A stretch of DNA of 64,000 bases, from the NCBI RefSeq assembly GCF_017161445.1, contig NZ_CP071060.1:4464001-4528000 (forward strand), in the 5' to 3' direction. Every line of letters begins with the position of its first letter. Within the stretch, counting starts at the first letter, position 1. Under the pieces are notes generated by a model. That model saw nothing but the letters and a program-made list of their open reading frames with translations, did not search any database and had not been told where the DNA came from. Origin of the DNA: Niveibacterium microcysteis (GTDB lineage: Bacteria; Pseudomonadota; Gammaproteobacteria; Burkholderiales; Rhodocyclaceae). The translations under genes were made by a program, and so were the position numbers. Below are positions 51,247 through 59,254 of this stretch, in pieces.

Positions 51247-51780
51247 TCAGGTCGGCGCGCCGGTGGCCTCCAGCTCGGCCAACATGCGGGCGGCGACGAG
51301 ACCATTGATCAGGCCAAAGACGAGCGCCGCCAGCGCAAAGATCGGCGCCAGCGCAAACACGCCGTCGTGCGGCACGAGCCACAGCCGCGCCACCACCAGT
51401 TGCGCGCCGATGTGTGCAAATGCGGCGAGCAGGCTCGCGGTGACCGGGCCGAACCAGCGGCGCGGCAGATGCACCGCACCACCCAGTGCGCAAAGGCTTG
51501 CCAGGGCGCCGCTGAGGCCAAGGAAGAATCCAGGCGCGAGAAACTGGCCGAGCAGCAGGCTTGCGGCAAACACCCGAAGCAGCGCGACCCAAGCCGCATC
51601 GCGCCAGCCCCAACGCCACAGCACGATCAGCACGACGATGTTGCCCAGGCCCGGCTTAACGCCCGGCAGCGGCAGCGGGATCGCCGCTTCGGCCAGCGAC
51701 AGCACGATCGCCGCGGTGGCAAAACGCGCCACGCGGATGTCCGACGCATCGGGCCGTAGTTCAATAACCGAGCGAGTCAT
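51247..51780 (-). CDS. Gx transporter family membrane protein
   Basis: A 177-residue hydrophobic protein with about five membrane helices, of the family once called heptaprenyl diphosphate synthase component I. Conserved parts are LPLPGVKPGLGNIVVLIVL, LRVFAASLLLGQF and FGPVTASLLAAFAHIGAQL. Members resemble small-molecule (ECF S-component-like) transporters, and the old name is misleading. It overlaps the NusG-II gene by 20 nt. The frame extends to 51912 within that gene, but the ATG at 51780 fits the family. Confidence 0.82.
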   Translation of the reverse strand: MTRSVIELRPDASDIRVARFATAAIVLSLAEAAIPLPLPGVKPGLGNIVVLIVLWRWGWRDAAWVALLRVFAASLLLGQFLAPGFFLGLSGALASLCALGGAVHLPRRWFGPVTASLLAAFAHIGAQLVVARLWLVPHDGVFALAPIFALAALVFGLINGLVAARMLAELEATGAPT

Positions 51781-52150
51781 AGGCAGGTTGGCGCGCCAGC
51801 AAGGCAAGCGTGACCTCGTTGGGCGCGCAGATCGCGACTGCGCCAGCGGTGCTGAGCCAGCCCTGCCGCACACAGTACTGGCGCGGCCCCGGATCGCTCG
51901 CAACGCGCGCACGGCCGATGTCGACTTCGATCTTCGTCAGGCCGAGCGGGCCCGGCACCGTAATCACCTGCGGCGCAGATAAGGGCACCGTCGCAAACAG
52001 CTTGCCGGCGGCGCGGATTTCCGCACGATCCGCCTCGCCGCCACGCCAGAAATGCCGCCCGAGCATGCCGACCAGCACTGCGGCGAGCAGCAGCACGAGG
52101 TAGTCGCCCGGCCGGATCAGGGCCAGCCAGTCGCGCGCCGCGAGCCGCAT
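51761..52150 (-). CDS. NusG domain II-containing membrane-anchored protein
   Basis: A 129-residue protein with one N-terminal membrane helix (GDYLVLLLAAVLVGML) and a NusG-II/DUF-type beta domain outside (ITVPGPLGLTKIEVDIGRARVASD, then CVRQGWLSTAGAVAICAPNEV). The CVRQGW…GAVAICAPN pattern is the family hallmark. Its partner in most genomes is the Gx transporter gene, which it overlaps here. In relatives an FMN transferase (ApbE) is often near; none is in the window. Function unknown. Confidence 0.8.
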   Translation of the reverse strand: MRLAARDWLALIRPGDYLVLLLAAVLVGMLGRHFWRGGEADRAEIRAAGKLFATVPLSAPQVITVPGPLGLTKIEVDIGRARVASDPGPRQYCVRQGWLSTAGAVAICAPNEVTLALLARQPAYDSLGY

Positions 52151-52165
52151 CGGCGCCAGCCCGGC

Positions 52166-53008
52166 TCAGGACTTGAGTGCGCGGTGCCGCAGCAGCACCC
52201 GCACCTGATCCTGGAAACGCGCGGCAATCGTTTCGGCGATGTAGACGCTGCGGTGCTGGCCACCGGTGCAACCGATCGCCAGCGTCAGGTAGGCGCGGCT
52301 GTCTCGCATGTAGGAGGGCAGCCAGTTCGCGAGCCAGTTGCCGATGTCCTGCACCATGCGGCCGACGTCTTCGTGGGCGCAGAGGAAGTCGATCACCGGC
52401 TGGTCACGCCCGGTCAGCGGCCGCAGCGCGGGGTCGTAGAAAGGATTGGGCAGGCAGCGCACATCGAACACCAGATCGGCGTCGAGCGGAATGCCGTGCT
52501 TGAAGCCGAAGGATTCCACCAACAGCGTCAAGCCCTGCGCTGGCGAAGCCTGGATCAGGTCTTTCAGCCACACCCGCAGCGTATTCGGATGCAGATCGCT
52601 GGTATCGATACGCTGGCCCAGCTCGCCAACGGCTTCCAGCGCGTCGCGCTCACGCTCGATCGCTTCGAGCAGTGTCACGCCGTCGTCCGCAAGCGGGTGG
52701 CGGCGACGGGTTTCCGAAAAGCGGGCGATCAGCGTGGTGTTGCGTGCTTCAAGAAAAACGAAGCGGACGTCCTCGACCTCGCCGCGCAGCGCAGCCATGG
52801 TCTCGGGCAACGCCTGCAGGCTGGCGCCGCCGCGCACATCCACGGCAACACCGACGCGCTCGTAGCCCGCGCCGCGCAGGTGGGCAACCAGCCCAGGCAG
52901 CAGCGGTGCCGGCAGGTTGTCGACGCAGTAGTAACCAGCATCTTCAAGCACCGCGAGCGCGATACTCTTGCCGGAACCGGAGAGGCCGGAGATCAGAATC
53001 AGTTGCAT
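52166..53008 (-). CDS. rapZ: RNase adapter protein RapZ
   Basis: A 280-residue P-loop protein. In enterobacteria RapZ delivers the GlmZ sRNA to RNase E and so controls glucosamine-6-phosphate synthesis. Walker A is GLSGSGKS (residues 8–15) and Walker B-like VRFVFLEA. The C-terminal domain has [23 protein letters not shown] and [14 protein letters not shown]. The ATG at 53008 is the family start, though the frame stays open to 53278. hprK and ptsN, common neighbours, are absent. Target RNAs in this lineage are not known to me. Confidence 0.94.
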   Translation of the reverse strand: MQLILISGLSGSGKSIALAVLEDAGYYCVDNLPAPLLPGLVAHLRGAGYERVGVAVDVRGGASLQALPETMAALRGEVEDVRFVFLEARNTTLIARFSETRRRHPLADDGVTLLEAIERERDALEAVGELGQRIDTSDLHPNTLRVWLKDLIQASPAQGLTLLVESFGFKHGIPLDADLVFDVRCLPNPFYDPALRPLTGRDQPVIDFLCAHEDVGRMVQDIGNWLANWLPSYMRDSRAYLTLAIGCTGGQHRSVYIAETIAARFQDQVRVLLRHRALKS

Positions 53009-53163
53009 GGTGTCGGGGGGTCGGCACGGGGGTGTCCCGAGCATAACGGAAGCCTGGCAGCCTGTCAGGCGCGTCGCGATTAAGCATTGGGGCAAAACTG
53101 CCGTTATCCGGCGTGAGGGCGTCTTCGCACACCCACGCCGGCACGACACAGGGAGCTCATCAC

Positions 53164-54753
53164 TTGCAGTTGCCCAATCTCGACCTCTCGCAGATTCGAG
53201 TGCTGATCGCCGATCAGCAAGGCTCGGTGCGTACCTGGCTACGCACGCAACTGGCGCTGATCGGCATCCAGCAGGCAAGCATGGCAGCCAATGCCACCGA
53301 CCTGCTGCGCCAGTGCCGCAACGGCAGCTTCGACGTGGTGCTGTGCGACCACCACTTGGACAATCAGAAAGACGGCGTGGAGCTGCTTGAAGACCTGCGC
53401 TACCAAAGCCTGCTGCCCCTATCGTCCGTGTTTCTCATCGTCACCGGCGAGCGCACCTACAAACGCGTGATCTCGGCAGTGGAGTTCGCACCCGACGACT
53501 ACCTGATCAAGCCCTTCTCGGCCAATGACCTGAGCCACCGGGTGATGGCTGCGCTGATGAAGAAGAAGATCCTGAAGGACGTCTTCGCGAAGCTGGCGGA
53601 GCATGATTACGCGGGCGTGGTGGCCGCCTGCGACAAGGTGATCTCGGGCAAGGGCCACCACACGCTGGATGCGCAACGGATCAAGGCCGAAGCCTTGCTC
53701 ACGCTTGATCGCATCGATGAAGCCGCCGAGATCTACACCAGCGTATCCACCCAGCGCGCCGTGCCCTGGGCGCGCATGGGCTACGCGATGGTGCTGCAGA
53801 AGCGCGGCCAGCTTGACGAAGCCGCTGACGAAGCGGCGAAGCTCAACCTCGAATGCCCTGAGTACCTCTCGGTGTACGACTTTCTCGCCCGCACGCATGA
53901 GCAGCGCGGCGACCTGGCCGCGGCGATGGACTACCTGGAGCGTGCCGACGCGCTCTCGCCCGCCAACCTTGAACGGCTGCGCCACCTGGGCAAACTCGCC
54001 TCGGAAACGGGCGACCGCGAACGCGCCGCCAGCGCGATGCGCAAGGTGGTCGACCGAACGCAAAAGAGCGCACGTACCAAGATCGACGACCATTTGACCT
54101 TGTTGAAGAATCTGGTCGGCGAAAGCACCCGCAAGGAAGCCGACGAACGCCTCAAGGCCATGCGCCAGGCCCACGCGGAGACGGCCGACGGGCTCATCGC
54201 CAGCGATGTCGCCGAAGCACGGTTGCGGCGCGACGAAGGCCAGCTGGAGGCCGCGAGCGCCGCGATCGACCGGGCGCTGTCGGTCCACGCGGCGACGCCG
54301 CAGATTGCGGCCTCAATCTCAGTCGACCTCGCGGAAGTCTGCATCGAGAGTGGTCGCAACGAAGATGCATTGAAGGTTGCCGAGCGCATCGAGGGAGACC
54401 CGGAAAAGCTCGACGCGAGCCTCAGGCGCCGCCTCGGGCGCATCAAACCCGCCGCACCGCCCGCGGATGCAGCGCCGCCGATGGCGATGCCCCCGCCGGG
54501 TACCGAAGCGGATCCGGAGGCCACCGCACGGCTGTTGCAAGCGCTCGCCGCGGCACTCGATGCGCTGGACAGCGCCTGGGATGCCGATCGCGCGACGGCG
54601 TGCCGTGAACTGTTGATCGATGCCTTCAGCGCCGCACCGCGCGAGCGCGAGGTGATTCAGGCACATATCCGCTACGACCGGATTGCGGTGCGCAACGGCG
54701 GCGACCGCCACAAGCCAACGACCCGCAAGGCGATCGTCTCAGACACCAGCTGA
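53164..54753 (+). CDS. Response regulator with TPR-like repeats
   Basis: A 529-residue protein with an N-terminal receiver: [11 protein letters not shown], phosphoacceptor Asp in [21 protein letters not shown] and the lysine in YLIKPFS. A long alpha-helical region of tetratricopeptide-like repeats follows to about residue 420 (for example [44 protein letters not shown]). A Pro/Ala linker and a C-terminal helical part end it. I use TTG at 53164 because GGGAG lies 8 nt before it, though the frame is open from 53113. It is divergent from rapZ and has no partner kinase nearby. Output is probably protein–protein binding. Confidence 0.88.
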   Translation: MQLPNLDLSQIRVLIADQQGSVRTWLRTQLALIGIQQASMAANATDLLRQCRNGSFDVVLCDHHLDNQKDGVELLEDLRYQSLLPLSSVFLIVTGERTYKRVISAVEFAPDDYLIKPFSANDLSHRVMAALMKKKILKDVFAKLAEHDYAGVVAACDKVISGKGHHTLDAQRIKAEALLTLDRIDEAAEIYTSVSTQRAVPWARMGYAMVLQKRGQLDEAADEAAKLNLECPEYLSVYDFLARTHEQRGDLAAAMDYLERADALSPANLERLRHLGKLASETGDRERAASAMRKVVDRTQKSARTKIDDHLTLLKNLVGESTRKEADERLKAMRQAHAETADGLIASDVAEARLRRDEGQLEAASAAIDRALSVHAATPQIAASISVDLAEVCIESGRNEDALKVAERIEGDPEKLDASLRRRLGRIKPAAPPADAAPPMAMPPPGTEADPEATARLLQALAAALDALDSAWDADRATACRELLIDAFSAAPREREVIQAHIRYDRIAVRNGGDRHKPTTRKAIVSDTS

Positions 54754-54884
54754 ACTGGCATGGCGGGCTCATGCACGCGCCCGCAGCCTGGCGCTATGCT
54801 AGAAATGCGGCTGCGAGCCGCCCGCAGCGGCAAATACGCTTGGATAACCGAATCCAAGTGCTGGCAAGCCCCATGGAGGCATGT

Positions 54885-55112
54885 ATGCGCAAGCCCAGAC
54901 TGACCGGATGGTTCCCCGCCAACACCGCACCGGTGCGTGACGGCTGGTACGAGGTCCAGACCGAAGATGGCGAGCAGCAAATGGCACAATGGGCAGTGTT
55001 GGGCGGCGATCGCGGCTGGTGGCAGTTCCGCCGCGTATTTGGCATAGACTTGCGTCGGAGCGTGCGAGGGATTCGCCGCTGGCGCGGGCTGGCCCGCCCG
55101 GCAAACGGTTGA
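54885..55112 (+). CDS. Small unknown protein, Trp/Arg-rich
   Basis: A 75-residue protein with GGAGG 5 nt before the ATG. The first half (GWFPANTAPVRDGWYEVQ, then QQMAQWAVLGGDRGWWQFRR) looks like a small beta-sheet domain with conserved-looking tryptophans. The second half is strongly basic. I recall short proteins with a similar G-W-F/Y-P…P…G-W-Y-E start in other proteobacteria but cannot name a function. It lies just before hupB on the same strand. Confidence 0.6.
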   Translation: MRKPRLTGWFPANTAPVRDGWYEVQTEDGEQQMAQWAVLGGDRGWWQFRRVFGIDLRRSVRGIRRWRGLARPANG

Positions 55113-55239
55113 CACGCTTTTTTTCGTGCCAAACCCAAGGTTTTCAAGCTTTGCAACGCCATTCCGCGCCGTCATGGGATAACATCCCCTTCCGGCGTGG
55201 CCACACGCTTTTCACATAACCCGGAAAAGAACCCGAATC

Positions 55240-55515
55240 ATGAACAAATCCGAACTCATCGACGCGCTGGCCGCCAAGACCGGCTTCACCAAGACCGACT
55301 CCGCCAAAGCCCTCGACGGCCTGCTGGATGTCGTGACCGAAACCCTCGCCGCCGGCGACGAAATCTCCCTGGTTGGCTTCGGCTCCTTCTCGGTCAGCAA
55401 GCGTGCCGCCCGTACCGGCCGCAACCCGAAGACCGGCGAAGCGATCCAGATCGCCGCATCGAAGGCCCCGACGTTCAGCGCCGGTGCCAAGCTGAAGGCC
55501 GCGGTCAACAAGTAA
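55240..55515 (+). CDS. hupB: DNA-binding protein HU
   Basis: A 91-residue nucleoid protein that bends DNA as a dimer. The family pattern is complete: MNKSELIDALAAKTGFTK, LVGFGSFSVSKRAARTGRNP with the DNA-intercalating proline, and AIQIAASKAPTFSAGAKLK. It is close to the E. coli HU-beta/HU-alpha length. Two consecutive hairpins follow its stop. I cannot tell HupA from HupB types by eye with certainty. Confidence 0.95.
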   Translation: MNKSELIDALAAKTGFTKTDSAKALDGLLDVVTETLAAGDEISLVGFGSFSVSKRAARTGRNPKTGEAIQIAASKAPTFSAGAKLKAAVNK

Positions 55516-55527
55516 TTGACCGTCGCA

Positions 55528-55549
55528 TCGGCCAGCCACCGCTGGCCGA
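55528..55549 (+). other. First hairpin after hupB
   Basis: A perfect 9-bp inverted repeat (TCGGCCAGC / GCTGGCCGA) with a CACC loop, 12 nt past the hupB stop and without a T-run. It may stabilise the 3' end or block back-up exonucleases. Confidence 0.5.
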
Positions 55550-55556
55550 GCGGATG

Positions 55557-55587
55557 AACGCCCCGCCCCTGCGGGGCGTTTTCTTTT
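55557..55587 (+). terminator. Rho-independent terminator of hupB
   Basis: A 10-bp stem (AACGCCCCGC / GCGGGGCGTT) with a CCCT loop is followed by TTCTTTT. A textbook terminator. Confidence 0.92.
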
Positions 55588-55885
55588 GGGCTCCCGCCGG
55601 AGTTTCCGCTTGCGAAGCCGGCACAAGGGAAATCCGCCTATCTGTGTGACATATTTCCGCCGCGCAGCGCCCCACCCCCACGCCAGATCAATTCCGTACC
55701 GCGACCGCCTCGCGAGAATCGCGATTCCGACTGCGCGTCCGAACCATTCCGGCGGACGCATCGCTCCCGACGGCAGTGCCGCGCATCAGAACGTGGCCCA
55801 CGATCGGAACGCCCGTATCACCTGGGTTGCTTCCAGACCGGATGAATTCCGTTTTTGTTTGGACTACGTCACAAGGGAGAGTGGT
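55588..55885. other. Spacer upstream of the PEP-CTERM gene
   Basis: About 300 nt without a supportable gene. The PEP-CTERM frame is open across it, but with no signal peptide or start site until 55886. I see no clear -35/-10 pair and no -24/-12 (sigma-54) element. AAGGGAGAG precedes the start. The longest spacer in the window, so a regulated leader is possible. Confidence 0.5.
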
Positions 55886-56539
55886 ATGCGGCACATGATC
55901 GGCAAGACAAGCCTCGCGCTGGCGCTGGCTTTGGCAGGGATCGGCACGGCCAGCGCGGGTGTCATCTACACATTGAGCGCGACTGACAGCACCAGCGTCC
56001 ATCGCGGCATGGGCGATATCTCGCATTACAGCTATGGGGGTCTGTGGTCCGGGATCTACGGCTACGGCACCGACTTCCTGGTGACGTATCTGCGCTTCGA
56101 TCTGAGCGGCGTGGCAGATTCGACCAGTCTGCGCAGCGTGAAGCTGAGCGCCACGGCCAATTCGTTTGCCGGCGATTCCTTGATCAAGGCCTACCACGTC
56201 GACGACGACACGCTGGGCGGCCACACCTACCCCGCGCTGACCTACAACGGCTTCCACGGTTTCAACGCGTTTCTCGGCTCCGAATCGGCGGCGGGATATG
56301 GCCCCTACAGCTGGGATCTTTCGGCCGCCGACTTCAGCAGCGACCTCGCCGACAACACGCTGACCATTGCGTTGACCGCGGATGCGCGGGCGGACGCCAA
56401 TCACTGGGTGTTCTTCAACCGCGATTTCCGTCTCACGCTCGACACCGAATCGGCAGCGGTGCCGGAACCCGCCACGCTGCTGTTGACCGGTCTCGGGCTC
56501 GTCGGACTCGCCGCATCGCGCCGCCGCAAGACCGGCTGA
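55886..56539 (+). CDS. PEP-CTERM sorting-domain protein
   Basis: A 217-residue exported protein. It has a signal peptide (ALALALAGIGTASAG), a beta-rich body (for example TDFLVTYLRFDLSGVADSTSLRSVKLS) that resembles a DNRLRE/carbohydrate-binding-like jelly roll, and the C-terminal sorting signal VPEPATLLLTGLGLVGLAA followed by SRRRK. PEP-CTERM proteins are cleaved by exosortase and tied to exopolysaccharide or floc formation. No exosortase gene is in the window. Ligand unknown. Confidence 0.9.
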   Translation: MRHMIGKTSLALALALAGIGTASAGVIYTLSATDSTSVHRGMGDISHYSYGGLWSGIYGYGTDFLVTYLRFDLSGVADSTSLRSVKLSATANSFAGDSLIKAYHVDDDTLGGHTYPALTYNGFHGFNAFLGSESAAGYGPYSWDLSAADFSSDLADNTLTIALTADARADANHWVFFNRDFRLTLDTESAAVPEPATLLLTGLGLVGLAASRRRKTG

Positions 56540-56586
56540 TACCTCATCAACCGGCCGCCGAGTCTGGCGCTCGGACGCCACACAGC

Positions 56587-56614
56587 AAAAAGCCCTGATT
56601 TCTCAGGGCTTTTT
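56587..56614. terminator. Bidirectional terminator, PEP-CTERM gene / ssb
   Basis: A 12-bp stem (AAAAAGCCCTGA / TCAGGGCTTTTT) with a TTTC loop between two convergent genes; T-run on either strand. Confidence 0.93.
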
Positions 56615-56644
56615 CTTTTCGGGCGACGAATCGGCGGACGCGTA

Positions 56645-57169
56645 TCAGAATGGAATGTCGTCGTCGAAATCGCCGAAGTTGTTTCCGCCGGCCGGGGCCT
56701 GTGGCGCCGGGGCCGGGCGCGATTGCGGGCGTGCATTGCCGCCGCCCTGATTGCCGCCGCGCGGAGCCGGTGCCTGGTTGTAGTCGTCGCCGCCGCTGTT
56801 GTAGCCGCCGCGCGAGCCGCCGCCCTCACCACCGGGGCGGCCGCCGAGCATCTGCATCTGGTCGGCGCGGATCTCGGTCGTGTACTGGTCACGACCTTCC
56901 TTGTCCTGCCACTTGCGGGTCTGCAGGCGGCCTTCGATATAGACCGACGAGCCCTTCTTCAGGTACTGGCCGGCGATTTCCGCGACCTTGCCGAAGAACA
57001 CAACGCGGTGCCATTCGGTCGCTTCCTTCTTCTCGCCGGTGGCCTTGTCGCGCCAGGTGTCGGTGGTCGCGATACGGATATTGCAGATCGCGTCGCCGCT
57101 CGGGGCGTAGCGGGTCTCCGGGTCGGCACCGAGGTTACCGACGAGGATCACCTTGTTCACAGAAGCCAT
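56645..57169 (-). CDS. ssb: Single-stranded DNA-binding protein
   Basis: A 174-residue SSB. An OB fold fills the first ~110 residues ([60 protein letters not shown]). A Gly/Gln/Pro-rich linker and the acidic tip DFDDDIPF, which recruits partner proteins, follow. Its ATG overlaps the stop of the upstream transporter gene (TGATG). The ssb–MFS–uvrA neighbourhood is conserved in betaproteobacteria. Confidence 0.97.
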   Translation of the reverse strand: MASVNKVILVGNLGADPETRYAPSGDAICNIRIATTDTWRDKATGEKKEATEWHRVVFFGKVAEIAGQYLKKGSSVYIEGRLQTRKWQDKEGRDQYTTEIRADQMQMLGGRPGGEGGGSRGGYNSGGDDYNQAPAPRGGNQGGGNARPQSRPAPAPQAPAGGNNFGDFDDDIPF

Positions 57170-58536
57170 CAGGCTTTCCCTCCAGTAAGACGGCGCAGGG
57201 ATGCTTCATCCCAGCGCTCAAGATTAATCTTCAAGTATGCCATCCGCCGCTCGGGGATGACGATGGCCTCGCGCACGCCGGGCAGCGCGAGCAGTTCGTG
57301 GCGGAAGCTGGCGATCTCGATATGCGGATCAATCGCGATCTCGCGTTCGGTCAGCTGCGGCGGGTTGCGCATGCTGCGCGCCCACAGCCACCAGATCAAG
57401 GCCAACAGCGTGGTGCCGGCAAACACCGCATGCGGCCCGAAGTGGGCGGCCACCGCCCCGCCCGCCGCGCCGCCCAGCGCCGCGCCGATCGACTGCGAGG
57501 TGTTGTAGACGCCCAGCGCCGCCCCTTTGGCCTGCGGCGGCGCGATGCGCGACACCAGCGAGGGCAGCGACGCCTCAACAATGTTGAAGGCGACAAAGAA
57601 CAGGAACAGCAGGCCAACGATCGGCCAGAACGTATCCTGCACCAACAGAAAACCGAGTTGCGTGGCTGCCAGCAGCGCAATCGACGCCAACAGTACGCGC
57701 CGCATCTGGCGTTTGCGCTCGGCGTAAATGATCGCCGGCACCATCAGTACGAAACTAGCCAGCACCACCGGCAGGTAGATCTTCCAGTGCTCGGCCAGCG
57801 GCAGGTGTTCGGACTCGACCAGGATGCGCGGCACGATCAGGAACATGCCCATCTGGATCATGTGGATCGCGAACACGCCAAAATGAAGCGGCATCAGCTG
57901 CCGTTCGGTCAGCACCGTGGCAAGCGGCACCCGCGGCATCGCGGTCTCGATGCGCGGCGGCGTCGGCACCGCGCGCAGCAACACCGGGATCGCCAGCAGC
58001 GACAAGGCCCCGGTCAGCAGGAACATGCCGTGCATGCCGATCCACTGGTACAGCGCCGGCGAAGCGACCAGGGACACGGCAAACACCAGCCCGATCGTCG
58101 AGCCGATCATCGCCATCACCTTGGTGCGATGCTGCTCGCGGGTGAGGTCGGCGGCCAGCGCCGACACCGCGGCGGAGATCGCGCCAGCACCCTGCAGCGC
58201 ACGCGCCGCGATCATCCAGCCGATGTTGGGCGCCCAGGCGGCCAGCGCACAACCGGCAGCAAACATGAGCAGGCCGAAAACGATCACCGGCTTGCGGCCA
58301 AAGCGGTCCGACGCGACACCGAAGGGCACCTGGAAGATCGCCTGCACCATGCCGAAGGCGCCCAGCGCCAGCCCGGCCCATTGCAGGTCGTTCCCGCCCG
58401 GCAGCGTCTTCGCGAAGACCGAGAACACCGGCAGGATCAGGAACAGCCCGAGCATGCGCAACGCAAAGATCGCGGCCAGCGTGGCGCCGGCGCGGCGTTC
58501 CTGCGCACTCATGCGGTCGGAGAACGGGGAGGACAT
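57169..58536 (-). CDS. YajR-like MFS transporter
   Basis: A 455-residue major facilitator. Helices carry the motif-A signature [16 protein letters not shown]. After the twelfth helix comes a ~65-residue cytoplasmic tail. Its [31 protein letters not shown] looks like a ferredoxin-like domain similar in place and pattern to the YAM domain of E. coli YajR. Substrate unknown. It runs into ssb with a 1-nt overlap and is divergent from the transglutaminase-like gene. Confidence 0.88.
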   Translation of the reverse strand: MSSPFSDRMSAQERRAGATLAAIFALRMLGLFLILPVFSVFAKTLPGGNDLQWAGLALGAFGMVQAIFQVPFGVASDRFGRKPVIVFGLLMFAAGCALAAWAPNIGWMIAARALQGAGAISAAVSALAADLTREQHRTKVMAMIGSTIGLVFAVSLVASPALYQWIGMHGMFLLTGALSLLAIPVLLRAVPTPPRIETAMPRVPLATVLTERQLMPLHFGVFAIHMIQMGMFLIVPRILVESEHLPLAEHWKIYLPVVLASFVLMVPAIIYAERKRQMRRVLLASIALLAATQLGFLLVQDTFWPIVGLLFLFFVAFNIVEASLPSLVSRIAPPQAKGAALGVYNTSQSIGAALGGAAGGAVAAHFGPHAVFAGTTLLALIWWLWARSMRNPPQLTEREIAIDPHIEIASFRHELLALPGVREAIVIPERRMAYLKINLERWDEASLRRLTGGKA

Positions 58537-58614
58537 CGGGAAAATGGCTTTGAATCAGCGAGTTGCGTATATTAGCAGGTTGCCCTTCCCGGCCACCCCG
58601 CGTTCGCGCATCGA

Positions 58615-59217
58615 ATGACTCCCTACCTCGCGTCCAGCTCCAGCATTGATTGGAAAACACCGGCCGTACACGCGCTGGCCCAGCAGCTCGCGGTTGAGGC
58701 GGGTAGTGGCGACGAGGCGATCGCACGACGTTGCTTCGAATTTGTGCGCGACGAAATCCGCCACAGTTGGGACTACCGCAGCGGGCCGGTGACGCTGCGC
58801 GCCTCCGAAGTGCTCGCACACCGAACTGGCTATTGCTACGCGAAGAGCCATCTGCTGGCCGCCCTGTTGCGCGCCAACGGCATCCCCGCGGCGCTGTGCT
58901 ACCAGCGCCTGCCGGTTGGCGATGGTGGTGCGCCGTACTGCCTGCATGGGCTCAACGCGGTGTACCTGGCCGACCACGGCTGGTACCGCATCGACGCCCG
59001 CGGCAACAAGCCCGGCGTAGACGCCCGCTTCACGCCGCCGCACGAACACCTCGCCTTCCCGATCCGGGGCGGCGCCGAACAAGACATCGAAGGCCTGTAC
59101 GCCGAACCGCTGCAGGCCGTGGTCGACGCATTGACCCGCCATTCCACCATCGAGCAGGTGTTCCTGAACCTGCCCGACATCGAGGCGCCGCTGCGAACCG
59201 CCGGCGCCCCGACCTAG
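58615..59217 (+). CDS. Transglutaminase-like cysteine protease-fold protein
   Basis: A 200-residue cytoplasmic protein with the transglutaminase-like catalytic triad in order: C74 ([11 protein letters not shown]), H111 (LHGLNAVYL) and D127 (YRIDARGN). No signal peptide is visible. Family members act as peptidases or amidases on unknown targets. It begins a plus-strand run with uvrA and rtcB, 37 nt before uvrA, and is divergent from the YajR-like gene. Role unknown. Confidence 0.85.
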   Translation: MTPYLASSSSIDWKTPAVHALAQQLAVEAGSGDEAIARRCFEFVRDEIRHSWDYRSGPVTLRASEVLAHRTGYCYAKSHLLAALLRANGIPAALCYQRLPVGDGGAPYCLHGLNAVYLADHGWYRIDARGNKPGVDARFTPPHEHLAFPIRGGAEQDIEGLYAEPLQAVVDALTRHSTIEQVFLNLPDIEAPLRTAGAPT

Positions 59218-59254
59218 ACGCGCCGAAGCGCGGCAAGGGAATCGAAGAACGCTC

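Noticed and set aside
55108..55113. A perfect TTGACA -35 box before hupB
   Set aside because: It overlaps the end of the 75-residue gene and has no -10-like hexamer at 15–19 nt spacing.
55600..55660. A GCACAAGGGAAATCC stretch resembling the start of a c-di-GMP-I (GEMM) riboswitch
   Set aside because: The following GEMM core (tetraloop receptor and GACGCAAAGCC) is missing in the right place, so no fold can be supported. A cobalamin-type match failed for the same reason.
58537..59254. A LexA (SOS) box upstream of uvrA
   Set aside because: No CTG-N10-CAG arrangement is seen in either spacer before uvrA.
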